Assembly (NCBI GenBank): GCA_009733575.1 | Contig: ML769555.1 | Coordinates: 85,461-149,460, forward strand | Length of the DNA: 64,000 nt | Direction: 5' to 3' | DNA from: Gymnopus androsaceus JB14 | Taxonomy: Eukaryota; Basidiomycota; Agaricomycetes; Agaricales; Omphalotaceae | Shown: piece after piece, positions 21,456-32,446 of the stretch | Layout of the letters: every line of letters starts with the position of its first letter | Numbering within the stretch: position 1 is the first letter of the stretch | Translations under genes and position numbers: made by a program | The notes under the pieces: model-generated | Told to the model about the DNA's origin: nothing | Seen by the model: the letters and a program-made list of their open reading frames with translations, nothing else | Databases searched by the model: none

Positions 21456-21592
21456 GTGACACCTGTCACACCATGGATTCCAGGCTGGCCCCTGGAATCC
21501 AGGGCCCTGGATTTCCTGTGGATTTACTTCATATTAGATAGTGGATTGTTACACTTTGGTCTAACTAAGAAGATATAAATTGGGGCAGCCTG

Positions 21593-21990
21593 AAGTGCTG
21601 CCTAATCTAATTTTTTTTTCCATATTTTCATGATTTTTTGGTAATTTATAGGGCCCAATAGCGACATTTCCTTTTTTAAGTGCTGGTAGCACCTATTAAT
21701 GTATTCCCACTCCCGCTGCCCGAATCCCGCCCAATCTAATTTTTTCAATATTTTTTATGATTTTTTGATGATTTTTAGAACCCAATGCCAACACTTTTCT
21801 TTTTTAAGCACCCATTGGCATATTCCCGCCTTCCCGGCCCCAATCCCGCCCCAATTTAATTTTTTTGACTTTTTTTATGATTTTTTGGTGATTTATGGGA
21901 CCCAATGCCACTTTTTAATTTTTTTAAGTGCCAGTACCATCCTCCAGCACTTTAAGCGCTGGTGAGCGGGCAGACACATGCCCGTGCCTA
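21593..21990. repeat. Degenerate ~130-bp tandem units
   Basis: Three copies of a unit with CCAATCTAATTTTTT, TATGATTTTTTGGTGATTTA, GGGACCCAATGCCA and TTTTTAAGTGC. The ATGATTTTTTGGNGATTTAT and GGGACCCAAT parts match the arrays in the 4158-bp element, so this is probably the subterminal array of a related element. The outer element appears to have landed in it. Confidence 0.65.
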
Positions 21991-22394
21991 GCCTGCACCC
22001 CCTGAAGTGGTCACGAGGTATGTCTGCAATAGCAGCTACCTATCCAGCTAATATTCCCTGCTATACTAGTTATTGGGATTTGCTACAATAGCAAATCCTA
22101 AGTTATCAGGTTTTGCTATAGCATCCTAGCTGCCTCTGGTGACTTTCAGAGCTCTGGCCTCGGACCAAGAAGAAAGCACACACCGACCATGTACAATGTA
22201 TTTGCACCTGTTACTCAGTGTTGACAAGTGGAAAGTGTCTACATGAATCTTTTGAAACAATGAAGGAGTGTGGGTTAAAGTGGGTGGGGATTCCATCGGT
22301 ACAAGTGTTCTTCATCATCAAGGAAGAACTTAATAGCTTTCTTTTCAAGTTGGGAGTAATCCCTTACTGAGCTGCTTGGTAGAGTGATCTGGCC
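21990..22394. other. Non-coding spacer
   Basis: No gene or clear repeat. A short inverted motif (GGATTTGCTACAATAGCAAATCC, 22078-22100) is the only structure noted. Confidence 0.3.
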
Positions 22395-22755
22395 TTTATT
22401 TCAGCCATGGTAGCTAGGGATCACATCAACCTTGAGTAGTTGCTCAAGCTCGGGATTGATCAGGAAGGGTAATTCCCCAACCACCCAATTAGAGAGCAAA
22501 CGGGTGATTAATTCCTAGTGAGCAACTGCCTGACAGCCCAAATTAATATCTTATCTACCAGTAGTAGATATAGATCAAAGTAATCAGTTCCGAGCCACCG
22601 ACAATGATCATACCGGGCCCGGCCACCCAACCGGGCGGCCCAGATCCAGTAAAAACAATGTTAATGGGTAAGACAAGGAATCGAACGATGTACTCATCAC
22701 AATGAAGGGATATTAGCGCCGATTCGACGCATTTAACCCACTTCACTAAGACATT
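22395..22755 (-). mobile_element. tRNA-derived SINE candidate
   Basis: Reading the minus strand from about 22755, a tRNA-like head has a box A-like TTAGTGAAGTGGG and a box B-like CGTTCGATTCC (about 22676-22686). It is followed by a GC-rich body (GGGCCGCCCGGTTGGGTGGC) and a tail ending CAATCCCGAGCTTGAG...GGTTGATGTGATC (about 22418-22465). The tail is shared, in the same order relative to a tRNA-like head, with the copy at 41885-42240. A head plus shared tail is the hallmark of a SINE, moved by a partner LINE not seen here. End points are approximate. Confidence 0.55.
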
Positions 22756-25700
22756 AGATATTATAGGTTAACTTAATCGGAACATATGTCCTATTTTTGT
22801 GCCAAATAAGCCATATTTTCCATACAGTACAGTCCAAAGTATGATTGCAATACAAACTACACCCAACCGAAGTTTTCACCCTCATCATCATCCAATCCTT
22901 GTCCTTCACCTCCTTCCTCCTCCTCATCCTCTTCCTCCTCCTCCTCGTCTAGCGCAGCTGACACTCCCAGCATCATACGGAGGTCAGTGTTGATCGTGTC
23001 CTCCCCATGCTCCTTCGAATCAAGCGGCTTTTTCCAAGTATCAATGCAAGTCTTCTTCAGACCTCTCTGAATTATTGCCTGCTTCAACGCGTAGGCCTTC
23101 AACCCTTCCTGAAGCGCTTCACTCTCCACGATCCTCCGGCCACCACGGTCATCCCAGAATTGCACCTTTCGCTCCATGAACTCCACCATACGTCGCATTT
23201 CTTCCCGCACATACCGAACCTCTTCCAAACCCCTGGCCATACGCACGCGACTCCTTCCCCATTCTACCCGCAACAATTCGTTATTGTTATCCGCTCCATC
23301 CTCCACACTGACTGGCGTAGTCCTCCATATCCAAGAAATCACTTCCCGCGATTGGCCCGTCCCTTCTCGGCGATCCCTCTCCTCACTCAACAGGTTCATC
23401 TCCTCCTCCTCCACCTCCAAAATCCCATCCATTGGCTCTTCCCCCAATTTTTCCGCATCTTCTTCATTTGTACCCTGTCTACCGGGTCCCTTCTTCCTTG
23501 CAACATCGGTGTAGCTTCTTACATCTCCGTTATGGAGTGGTTGCAGTTCCAACTCCCAATCCCCTGGTCCCAGTAACGCTAGCAGTGCAGAACGATTCCT
23601 GCAATAACGCTCTGCCCACCCCTTCGCACGTTGGTGTATTCCGTCGATGACTTCTTGAGAACGCCCCGAGTCTCTTTGTCCCCTGACGTTCGCATTCTTG
23701 AATATCAACATGCGTGCTTTTACCCATAGCGTATGACAAAGGCCTTGAAGAGCATCATGGCAACGAGCTTTGCGAAGGCGAATTTCCATATCGCATAGTC
23801 CCTCGGTACAAACATGTTCCCGCTCTTGCGTTGTCAACAATGATGGAAACCAGATCTTTGCCTCCTCCAGGATAGCGTCGGAATCATGGCTTGTCGGAAG
23901 CTTCTTGTCCACCAAAAGCTGGAGTAGACCTGGCATGTAAATTGCCCGGAGCTCTTCAACGGTTTTGATACTCCCTGTCAGCATTGTACGGCGATCGACC
24001 AGAGTTGAGGATTGGCGAGTGGTCTGTAAAGACTTCTTGAAGACTTGCATGTCTTTACTGAGCTTCTCCCTAAACCGAAGTCAATAATGACACTCCTTAG
24101 ACAATCAAAAAACACTTACTGATTTTCCTCGATATCAAGCGAATATTTCATGAACTTTGCTGCACGAGTTTTGTGCAAAGGATCGCGTTTCCTCTCTCGT
24201 AGGCGTTGCTCATCCTCCAGCGCAAGTTCCTTCTCAACTTCGGCTTCTGACAAAACTACAGGCTCATTAGCATCTATTTTATTCCATCTCAATCAGACAC
24301 GTACATTCTTCCGATGTGGTCCATGGGTGCGTCACATTGTCTTTTGGATATGGCGCTGATTCCCATTGCACAAATAAGACCTCCCACTTCTGAACCAGTT
24401 CTTCAGGAAGGGAATTTGTCAGGCCCTCGTGTGCTTCGCGCTGACAATTCCTGTCTCGAAGCCTGTCCTTGTATTTCTGCCAAAGGGTTGCTCCATGCCC
24501 TACATACTTCTCCCAATTATGAGATCCAAAGTGAGCTTCAAGGACGTCAATACATGTTCCCAGTCCCATAGTCTTTGTTGCATTTCCCAGCACATTGTGG
24601 ATCGCCCACAATCGTTCCAAGAGCTCGAAGTTGGTCATACCCATCCATAGTATCAGGCAGCGCCTGAAAATTGTTCGTGGTTTTGATCTTGTGCACCAGG
24701 CTCATGGAACTTTCCCGATGACTGGGACAAACGTGACGTATAGCTAGGGAGGACGCAACTCCTGCAAGGCCATTGATTCTCCATCCTATGCGAGGAGATG
24801 GATGAACCATTGGCAGACGATGTCGTACCCAACAATCACCAGGAGTATACCGAGGTAATGCCGGAGAATACACGCGAATATGTAGTCCATATTTCCATAT
24901 CTGTGATAATTTTTAGATAAAATGCAAACAGATGATAGTGCACATACCGTTTCGCCTTTTTGAAGATTACCAGCGCCGTTTGGCAACCACATCTCACCTC
25001 GCGCACATCCTACAGCTCCTACACCTGTGTATCGCAACCCCTTTGAGAACCGCATAGTTGCTTTGATAATGGCCTGAAACCCAATGCAGGTACTTATCTG
25101 TATTCACAAATAGTTAGTAATGATTTGATATAACAATTAAGAAAAGTACATACATCATCTTCAGAGGCCAACGATAGGATGTATTTCTCATATGGTTCTC
25201 GTTGTACAAAGTAGCCTTTTCCATCGTTCAGTCCCGGGTCTCTCGAGTGCGACGAGACAAGCTGCTCTTTCAACCGAAAGTTCGCATCCATTGCCACGCG
25301 CAATGCATATAGATCAGCATTTTTCTTGTCGTTCTGCCACCCCTCCGGCAGATTTATACCTGGGTGAGGACATGAGGGGCACTGCACGACCAATTCGCCA
25401 TCAGCTGTGCCTGCTACACCACTTGGATCGTGTCCTCTACCGCACTGCTTGAGGAGTTTTAGGTGCCGCCATTGCAGTACCATTCATACGAGAGCACGAT
25501 ACCTCCAAGGATGTTGCGACAGTCCAGAGGCATCAGTCACTTTACAGAGACCACGATAAAAGTTGTACGTGGATGCCTTTGTCGTGAGCATCAGACAGCT
25601 GGTTCTTTAGCAGTATTAAAATAAACCCCGACAAGTTCTCGGAGGTGCATTTTAATATTTGGGACAACTTGTCAGCACCAAAGTTGTAATATCTATACAG

Positions 25701-25759
25701 AGAGAACGAGAGCCCGTGGGAAAAAAAGGACACTTTTCTCATGCTTGTACAGGTCACCT

Positions 25760-25890
25760 GCACCCAACCCTAACCCTACCTTGTATCCTAACCCTAATGA
25801 TGACTAATATTATAACAGTGGGGGCAAGCCCCCACACCCCCATTTTTATCCTCAACCCCTAAACCCTAACCACCCTAACCCTAACCTATG
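25760..25890. repeat. Interstitial telomere-type CCCTAA repeats
   Basis: Irregular CCCTAACCCTA units at 25765-25797 and 25855-25887, with TTAGGG on the opposite side of the core near 26014-26028 and 26133-26140. Copies are imperfect and interspersed with other sequence. They lie wholly within the 650-bp element, so they are cargo and not a chromosome end. Confidence 0.85.
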
Positions 25891-25906
25891 TGCACCGTTT
25901 GTTTGG

Positions 25907-25980
25907 CACTGTTTTGATCAGGTCTCTATGTTAGGGTAAGCACAAAGTGCTTACCCTAACGAGACCTGACCAAAACAGTG
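25907..25980. other. 74-nt hairpin with TTAGGG in the stem (copy 1)
   Basis: Arms 25907-25926 and 25961-25980 pair over 20 bp with one mismatch (CACTGTTTTG.TCAGGTCTC). Then comes a TAT bulge, and 25930-25943 pairs perfectly with 25947-25960 (GTTAGGGTAAGCAC) around an AAA loop. Copy 2 at 37291-37363 keeps the fold with compensatory changes. Confidence 0.85.
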
Positions 25981-27202
25981 TGAAAATTTCCTTTTTTGTC
26001 ATAACTCGCTTTTAGGGTTAGGGTTAAATGGATACCACCATCGGAAAGAGGGCCGAAAATAACGGGGTGTAGCCGTTTCCGTTTTTTCCCACGCCCCCTA
26101 GTTCCCGAGATATGGCCCCATCTTATCATACTATGGTTAGGGTTCCCCTGTCAGTACTGTAGGCTCTATATAGCTGTCGCAAATATTAAAATGCGCCTAT
26201 GACAAGTTGTCGGGCTTTATTTTAATAAGGCTAGAGCCTCAGGTGCATCAGATGATGCAGGAGCTCCAGATAGCAAAATGTGGCGACTGTCTTGATTCGA
26301 CCGTTGCCTTGGCTCGCCGGATAGTAGCCTCTGCGTAAGAGTTGAATGTGATCGTCGACTTTCTCTCCCCGTTCACAGCCACAGAAGACAAGCTGAACCT
26401 CGTGAATACCATTTGTATGTAAAACGCGGAACTGCTTATGACATGCACGGGGATTTGAGCACGACAAAGACTGGTGCATTAGCACTATTGGTAGTCCTAA
26501 AGACTTAAGCGACCGCTCAATAAACCGACCATCCTTCCATTCCTAAGCAAATAGAATTAATGTTGACTACGCTTCAATGAAAAATTACTCACCTCAACGC
26601 AATGCAATGGATTGAAGCGATGTCTTCTAAGACAGCACCTTCCGCATACCATATCCTCCATATTACAGTCTCTACAGCGGAACAGAGGCTTGCCTGGTTC
26701 AGGTGCCTTGCATGACCAGCACTCCCTGCATATCTTCAGGTCGAGGGAATCGCCTCTTCCATCGAATCGCAATAATTTGTCTAAAAACGTGTCCTGTGAG
26801 TGGAGCCTCCAGTACTGGTGTGGTCGTGACTAAAGACAATCAGCAATAATTACAGTAATCTGGTTAAAGGCTCACTGATTGTAAGGATTTCTTCTTTGCC
26901 TTTGATTGGACCGTTTGCGCTTGAGTTTGAGTTCCTTCGTCTGGATATATCGACTTATTCCACAAGTCCTCGTTGGGTTCGTCTGACGGAAGGTCCAGCG
27001 CATAATCCGAACGGTCTTCAGGCTCCCAATACGCGACCTTGATCCACGATCTGCTGCCTTTTTGAGGGAAAATAGGGACCGTTTTTGTCAAACCTGCTTT
27101 CACAACGACTTCCTGGGAGCGGCCAAACGTAAAGTCGTTGGTCCCGAGGGGTAACTCTTCAGTATAAGCGTTGTTTGTACGGCGACGTTTTTTGGGGTGC
27201 AT

Positions 27203-27995
27203 GAGAGGGAAGATAAACGAAAAGGCGCTTAATTGGTGCTAAGCGTTAGGCGTTAGGTAATTTCTTATTGATTTAGTTTTTGGCGCCAAATCTACACATT
27301 CTGTCTTTCTACTTCGAACTACACCAACAATTGTGCTCTCTCTTTTCTTTATACGTCTCGAACAATTCCATGAACGATGCCGTGAGTTTCTTGCTTGTAG
27401 ATCAGAGTGTACATATGCTCAACATTCAACGCTGAGTAGTGTAGAGCTGCGAAACATAGCCCATCAGTCCATGAACCTTCGCACTGGAGAAAAGTATGTA
27501 CTTTATTCATTCCATGCTCATGTATCTCATGTTTTACAGACATCTCCAAGAACCTTGTCTTAAAAATTACAAACCTATACTCGCTTCCTATGACTCCAAT
27601 TGTTCCTGCCACTGCTCCGGCAGGTTCGTAACGCAAATATCTTGACTTCGCAACCTGTATTCATGATTTATTTGCAGAGTCGTCACCGCACCCCTCGACT
27701 TTATTCCTTCTCTCGATATCAGCTCCCCTCTCGATGTCAACTCCCATAACCACTGTAAACATAGCGCATAGTACTTTCTGTGGCCCTCAATTCTAATGCT
27801 ATCTTTTCGTGAACACTACCACATCTCTGATTGTTATTTAATCATGTGAAAAATACCTGGATAATTGGATATTGTGACAAAAATTGGACGCCGATGTTCC
27901 GCTAGGAAAATTTACAGCTTCTCTGGTACTTCCATCATGAGTCCCCTCTCTCTCTCTGTTTGTTTGCGTTGTCTTTTACTGGATTAAATAGGTCC
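27203..27995. other. Intergenic region between divergently oriented genes
   Basis: It lies between the start of the minus-strand KDZ gene and a plus-strand gene. It has pyrimidine-rich tracts (CTCTCTCTCTGTTTGTTTG just upstream of 27995) typical of fungal promoters. Short reading frames are unconvincing. Confidence 0.4.
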
Positions 27996-28514
27996 ATGCT
28001 GGAACGCACAACTACCCGAAAGTCTTCCATGGGCTCTTATGGCAAATTACCCCCTTCTGATCCACCCGAGCCCGACTCTGACTCCGAGGACGCGCTCGTC
28101 TTCCCATCCTCCCCAACTCCCGCCTCTGCCCCATGTCAGTCAATGGACACCGATGAGATTGTCCCCACCTCCGAAGACACAGAGGTTTTACTAGTCGACT
28201 ACATGCGCGAGCTTAAAAGTAAACAGATGGCGCAATCGTTGAGCTCGAACACGAACCGGGTCTCCAGCACCAACCAGCAATCTTCTATGTCCAACGTGAA
28301 TGAGAAGTCTTCGACCACTAACATGAAAACCTCTAGTACGAAGTCTTCCAACTCGGAGGAGCCGCCTCTTAAAAATGGCTGTCAAGGCTCGAATAGCAGA
28401 CGCTCTAGAGCCCGTCGTTTGGAGGAGACCCGTCTAGGACCTGCTGCGTCTCGTCGCCGGCTGCGGTCCCAGACCAAGAAGGAAGGGGCCCACTTTGAAA
28501 TGTTTCTTTTGTAG
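27996..28514 (+). CDS. Ser-rich acidic/basic hypothetical protein
   Basis: A single open frame of 172 residues from ATG 27996 (MLERTTTRKSSMGSYGKLPP). The N-terminal third is acidic and Pro/Ser-rich (DPPEPDSDSEDALVFPSSPT). A short charged helix-like piece follows (LLVDYMRELKSKQMAQSL), then a Ser/Thr/Asn-rich low-complexity stretch and a strongly basic end (RRSRARRLEETRLGPAASRR). Such composition suggests a disordered, possibly nuclear protein. No domain is recognised. It lies 66 bp upstream of the RNase H1-N-like gene on the same strand and could be its upstream neighbour or a fragment of the same locus. An upstream in-frame ATG at 27960 is possible, but 27996 starts the more protein-like part. 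Confidence 0.45.
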   Translation: MLERTTTRKSSMGSYGKLPPSDPPEPDSDSEDALVFPSSPTPASAPCQSMDTDEIVPTSEDTEVLLVDYMRELKSKQMAQSLSSNTNRVSSTNQQSSMSNVNEKSSTTNMKTSSTKSSNSEEPPLKNGCQGSNSRRSRARRLEETRLGPAASRRRLRSQTKKEGAHFEMFLL

Positions 28515-28580
28515 GTAGTAGTTTATCCAGCTATAAATACAGCCTACCGGCGCTATTATCGCTCTTGTCCTTCTACTTCC

Positions 28581-29631
28581 ATGAGTCAAAACGGACGTCT
28601 CAAAATTCAACACATCGTCCTTAAACCGGGCGACTGTAAGTCTTCCATTTGATTTATTCCGTTGTCTAACCATCGATTGTAGCCATATTGATATCTTACG
28701 CATTACCTGAAGGCGTAACACCCAGGATATCACTCTCAGAGCCTGCAGATATCCAAGTGATTCGCATTCGACTGCCGCACACTGCTTTTGATACTGCTCA
28801 AGACTCTACGGACCCTCCTCCTCCTACAAATGAGGTCTGCGTTCCTGCCTTGGTCAACGTCGTCTCTATTGAGGGTTCTGAGGGAAATGACAATCCAGAA
28901 TCCCCTGCCTCCCCTCTGGTTGCGGAGTATGTGTTTTTCCATTGCGTTATGCCACTTCTAACAATGTCATTGGATAGCACCATTGCTCAATTTCCAAATT
29001 AGTCAGGTACGGGAGATGGCAGCCATCTCGCTTCACTGATGGAATATCCATCTCCTTTCTACACGGCATACAAGCGCATTCCTGAGCTGGATGAAATCAA
29101 CTGGATCGAGCGTTGGCCTCGTAAATACATCGTTGTGGGTAGAGGCTCGCGTATTGGTGTCTTTCCTGACTTGTAAGTTTTGGGTTTTTGATAGTTGAAT
29201 AGGCACTAAAAGAAACCTGTAGTGACTTTTTTCATCAGTTTGTTGATATGCCAGGCTCCATGTTCACACGTGTTCCAGACATGGACACCGCTCGTCACAT
29301 GTACCAAGAGTATCATTCTGGCTCTTTGCCAAAAGTCTTGCTCTTGACACCCAATCTTGATATCTCGGCCCCCCTCATTGACGAAACTGATCCGGACTGC
29401 GATGAGGATGTGCATGTCAGTGTATTGCCCCATCGGGGGCCGCTGCTTTTTCTCAAACAGGGTGACAACCTCAAGCGTCTTATGCGCATTGTAGAAGACA
29501 CTGTACCCTTGTCTTCTCAGACTCTAGAGAGCTACGAGAGCGATTATGGAAGCGATGACTTTGACTGGAGTGACCCCAACTCCGTCCAAGCTCTCAATGA
29601 AGCGGAAAAAAAGGCTATGTCGCAGGGTTAG
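28581..29631 (+). CDS. RNase H1 N-terminal-like (viroplasmin-type) domain protein
   Basis: My four-exon model is 28581-28635, 28683-28930, 29003-29172 and 29223-29631. It sums to 882 nt, giving 293 residues with a single terminal stop; introns are 47, 72 and 50 nt with GT/AG ends. The second intron uses the donor GTGTTT. The middle of the protein (KYIVVGRGSRIGVFPDF, then FVDMPGSMFTRVPDMDTARH) follows the pattern of the RNase H1 N-terminal hybrid-binding domain: Tyr-Val-Val, Gly-x-x-x-Gly-Ile/Val-Phe, later a helix with Ala near Tyr. The rest is low-complexity or acidic (DYGSDDFDWSDP near the end). No RNase H catalytic domain is attached. The minus-strand gene at 36636-38444 carries the same domain. 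Role unknown; nucleic-acid binding is inferred from the domain only. Confidence 0.6.
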
Positions 29632-29698
29632 ACAGATTTAGTTTTTTTTGGAAATTGTTTTCTTCGAATAGACATCAAATAGTAATATCACAGGTTGT

Positions 29699-30268
29699 TT
29701 GCAAGCCGCCATGGCATCTCTCGATCTCTTGCGTGTCTTCAATGAAAACCTCCGACTCGATCTTACTGGCCATGTAGAACGTCAATGGCTCGCGTTGGAA
29801 CTAGACACAGATGAAGATATCTCTGCCTTGGTCGAATTGCATGTTGAAATCCGTGCAGAATTCCGACGAAAGTTGCTGTAGGAGCTAGAAGTTGAAATGA
29901 ACAACATTGTGTATGTATTTATGACAAAATCGAATCCTCACTCATATGGCTTACATTGCACAGGAACAGTACTGTTTGGCAACTGAGGCTTCCCAGCCAC
30001 CTTGTGGATCATTACAAGGAAGTGGCGTACGTACAGGCAATGCAAATCATCAAGAATCGTCGCATGAGGGAGCATGAGGAAGCGCTTGAGGTGTGAGATA
30101 TCAAACGGCGCCTCGTTAAATGTTCTGTTCCCATGTAAGTGATCATAGATGCTTTCCACCAATGGTATAGATAACAGGTTTTGTTTTAAAAGTACGAACC
30201 CAACCGAGGAAGACATGGAAAAGTACAAGTACGTCGAGGTCTGCAATGACGACCTGACGATAGCTTAG
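29699..30268 (+). pseudogene. Small helical hypothetical gene with nonsense codons
   Basis: Reading from ATG 29711 (MASLDLLRVFNENLRLDLTG) gives a helical stretch with VELHVEIRAEFRRKLL, then a TAG at 29879-29881, after which the same frame continues (ELEVEMNNIV). After an apparent intron (from about 29909 to 29963) it resumes with WQLRLPSHLVDHYKEVAYVQ and meets a TGA near 30096. A last piece at about 30192-30268 ends KYKYVEVCNDDLTIA. It directly follows the RNase H1-N-like gene and may once have been its 3' part. Unrecognised family; two in-frame stops suggest it is decayed. Confidence 0.35.
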
Positions 30269-30805
30269 ACATCATAAAATTGCATGTTATATTATGGATA
30301 AATGATTGTAGATCCTATTGAGTTCTATATCAACTGAGAACCCTAAGCATCGCCCTATTTACTCCCACGTATGTCTCTTGCTCCTAGTCTGATCAAGATT
30401 AATGGGCCCTAACCGTAGTTCGATTTTTCACTCACGTGTGAGCGCCTAATTTCAGAAAATTTTCGACGCGAGTCCTATGTGAGCACGTTAATGGGCTCAC
30501 TATCTAACCAATTCAGCTCTAATGATGGCCATACATGTCTATGTGAAGAAATCATTATTGAACGTGAATCTTATGCTCACAGAGATAGAAATAAACGAGC
30601 AAGGAGCTGGCGCTTACTGGCGATGAGCCATCATTCCAAAAGGGAGATATTCAATATATAAGGGAATACTTGATATAAAAGGAAACAGCAGGCACTTGAA
30701 AATCGAGGTCCTGGTGATGCGGCGTGAATTTGTGCAGACTCTAAATATAGCAAGCTTGCTTGCGAGAGTCTGCCTACAGGAGACAATCTTGCTCCCAACC
30801 TGACT

Positions 30806-31986
30806 ATGGACGCTCCCATCAAATTGCGCTACCAGGAAGCAGTGGCACTTCACCATCGTCAACGAAAGGCCCACATTGCGTTTACAACTACTCTGCCTGC
30901 AGAGCATGTGCGGGTTTGGGAAGATCTCTGCGAGCAGTGGGTGAACTCGCCGCTCCCGAAGGACAGAGTGTTCAATCCCTTCGACTTCCCCGAGCAGAGT
31001 ACGTGATTTTTTTTTGTTTTCTGCCAAAGTCTTACATTCAAGAAAAAATTCTTCAGTCCTTTCCGAGACTGACTTGGCAGGAGGATTGTGCGCAGACAGT
31101 CCTATTATCGATCTAACCAAATTTATGACTATTGGCATAGATTTAGAACATTTACTGTAAGTCATTAAAAATACCACTTTGAACTGAACTAACGGGTGTA
31201 ATGTGCAACAGGGCTCAATGGCGCGACAATGTCCAAGCTGCTGAAGCCTCGCGTTGTACGCCCGTTCAAGCTGCTCAACTTGTTGAACACGCCTTTTTTC
31301 TACAAAAACTCCTCACCAGGTTCCAGGAGGTCCAGAGGGTCTATATGCCCGGACTCCAACAATATTTGGCAGACCACAATGAGTCATTGCCGAATTTTGA
31401 TGATGGTATTCCTGAGCCAGCAAAACTATGGTTCCCATTGGCGGTACCCCTTGTTTCCCGATTTACTGTGGGTTCAGTGCGTGCTGTGGAGACCGTGATC
31501 AAGTTGCGCCAGTATCGGTGCTTTGAAAGCTTGGCTTCACTTCGGCGCTACCTCAGCTTGCGGACTCGTATGATCCTAGATCAGTCTACTAAGCCTAATG
31601 GCCACCGTTTGTCGACTCGTTCACAGAAAGCTTTTTCTTCTGTGCTAGACCAGGCCAATAATACTGCTCAACGTTATCGACGCGATAGGAAGGCCATCTT
31701 GGAGCTATGTGGGCGAGGAGATTGGGAGCAGTGATTGCAGGTCCTCTGCAATGACAATGCCTTGAGCGCAGACCCCAGTTTACTCACGGATCGACGAGAC
31801 AACATTGAAAGGGAGAATGAGGTGGTAGAGCCATGGCACTCCTGGATCTGGTATACTGATATTGGTGGGACAGAGGAAGATGAGATCTTACATGCGGAAT
31901 GGTGTCGGAGCTGGGCCCGCATGCGCAAATCCAAGGAAGAGGCGGATGCCTTGCGGGAGGAATTACACAGATCTTCGTTCGATTAG
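30806..31986 (+). pseudogene. KDZ transposase C-terminal fragment
   Basis: Plus-strand exons at 30806-31000, about 31060-31150 and 31211-31986 encode the C-terminal helical part of a KDZ transposase. DAPIKLRYQEAVALHHRQRK, SETDLAGGLCADSPIIDLTK, VYMPGLQQYLAD, LWFPLAVP and ILELCGRGDWEQ parallel IYMPGLLQLLVD, IWFPSLLT and LLALLGPGDWEL in the copy at 22857-27202. A TGA at 31732-31734 interrupts the frame, which then continues to 31986. The catalytic N-terminal two-thirds and the CxC2 cluster are missing, so this is a 5'-truncated dead copy in opposite orientation to the larger one. Confidence 0.75.
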
Positions 31987-32130
31987 TAGTCAATTGTGTC
32001 ATACAAATAATTAAATTTGGTCCCGCCCTTGATTGCTTGAGCTGTGGCATACTAGAGTTGAGTAACATACTAGAGTTGATAAGGGACATGAAATACATTG
32101 ATTTGACATTCGCGATTCAATTGCACATAT

Positions 32131-32432
32131 ACGTTCAACTCAATACAGAAGAATACAGAATAGGATAGATATTGCATTGAGAATCGATAGTAATACTGGA
32201 TTGAGGCGAGCATATACCTTGAGCATATTCTTTGATATTCAACTCATTCGGTGAATTTTACTTACATTCAAGTTGGAAGTGCATTCAACTCAATAGAAGA
32301 ATACAAAGATAGATATTGCATTGAGAATTGATAGCGATACAATGGATTAACGTGAGCATATACCTTGAGCATATTCTGAGATACAACTCATTCAGCAAAG
32401 CTTACTTACGATCAAGTTGGAAGTCAGTAGGT
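32131..32432. repeat. ~150-bp tandem duplication
   Basis: Two copies (about 32131-32284 and 32285-32432) share CAACTCAATA, GATATTGCATTGAGAAT, GAGCATATACCTTGAGCATA and TCAAGTTGGAAGT in the same order, with about 10 percent differences by eye. Non-coding. Confidence 0.75.
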
Positions 32433-32446
32433 ATTATAATTCATAG

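Larger units (their letters stand above)
7634..21592. mobile_element. Outer large element with identical 97-bp terminal inverted repeats
   Basis: Positions 7634-7730 and 21496-21592 are exact reverse complements over all 97 bases, starting CAGGCTGCCCCAATTTATAT. Inside each end comes a TGTGACA-type palindrome and then tandem arrays in opposite orientation (7745-8692, and 10140-10436 plus 21047-21455). When the nested insertions are subtracted only about 3 kb remains, made of arrays and a ~170-bp satellite, and no gene of its own is seen. It therefore looks like a large non-autonomous element. No clear target duplication is seen: the left flank is AGTCATTC and the right flank AAGTGCTG. Confidence 0.7.
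25596..26245. mobile_element. 650-bp CAGCTG-type element with telomeric repeats, inside KDZ gene
   Basis: It starts CAGCTGGTTCTTTAGCAGTA and ends ...GAGCCTCAGGTG. CATCAGA is duplicated exactly at 25589-25595 and 26246-26252. Inverted repeats of about 60 bp include AGTATTAAAATAAA and GCATTTTAATATTTG. The core (25760-26160) contains CCCTAA/TTAGGG units, a GTGGGGGC-AA-GCCCCCAC hairpin and a 74-nt hairpin, all shared with the element at 36831-37697. No reading frame. Removing it plus one CATCAGA restores the KDZ coding frame across the junction (LELLHHLM...TTKASTYNFY). Confidence 0.85.
22857..27202 (-). pseudogene. KDZ-family transposase gene, split by an insertion
   Basis: Minus-strand exons in order. 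27202-26876: basic N-terminus MHPKKRRRT. About 26831-26598: CxC2-type cysteine cluster, CRECWSC...CRDC...CGRCC...HRFNPLHC. About 26545-26247, and 25588-25160 after removing the insertion: WRHLKLLKQCGRGHDP and CPSCPHPGINLPEGW. About 25080-24970: GLRYTGVGAVGCARGEMW and NGAGNLQKGE. 24905-24830: YGNMDYIFACIL and YDIVCQW. 24650-24279: a region carrying WEKYVGHGATLWQKYKDRL. 24060-22857: helical C-terminus with IYMPGLLQLL, then an acidic tail. These match the KDZ (Kyakuja-Dileera-Zisupton) transposases common in mushrooms. It is dead: a TGA at 25486-25484, frameshifts near 24600-24830 and the 650-bp element. Confidence 0.85.

Noticed and set aside
7634..21592. An 8-bp target duplication for the outer element
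   Set aside because: The left flank (AGTCATTC after removing the MITE) and right flank (AAGTGCTG) do not match at any length I tried.
22660..22755. A functional tRNA gene on the minus strand
   Set aside because: Box A- and B-like motifs are present, but the arms do not pair into a clean cloverleaf, and the sequence is followed by a tail shared with a second locus, which favours a SINE.
25760..25890. Chromosome end or fused telomere
   Set aside because: The repeats are short, imperfect, in both orientations and contained within an element that has target duplications; coding sequence of the KDZ gene continues on both sides.
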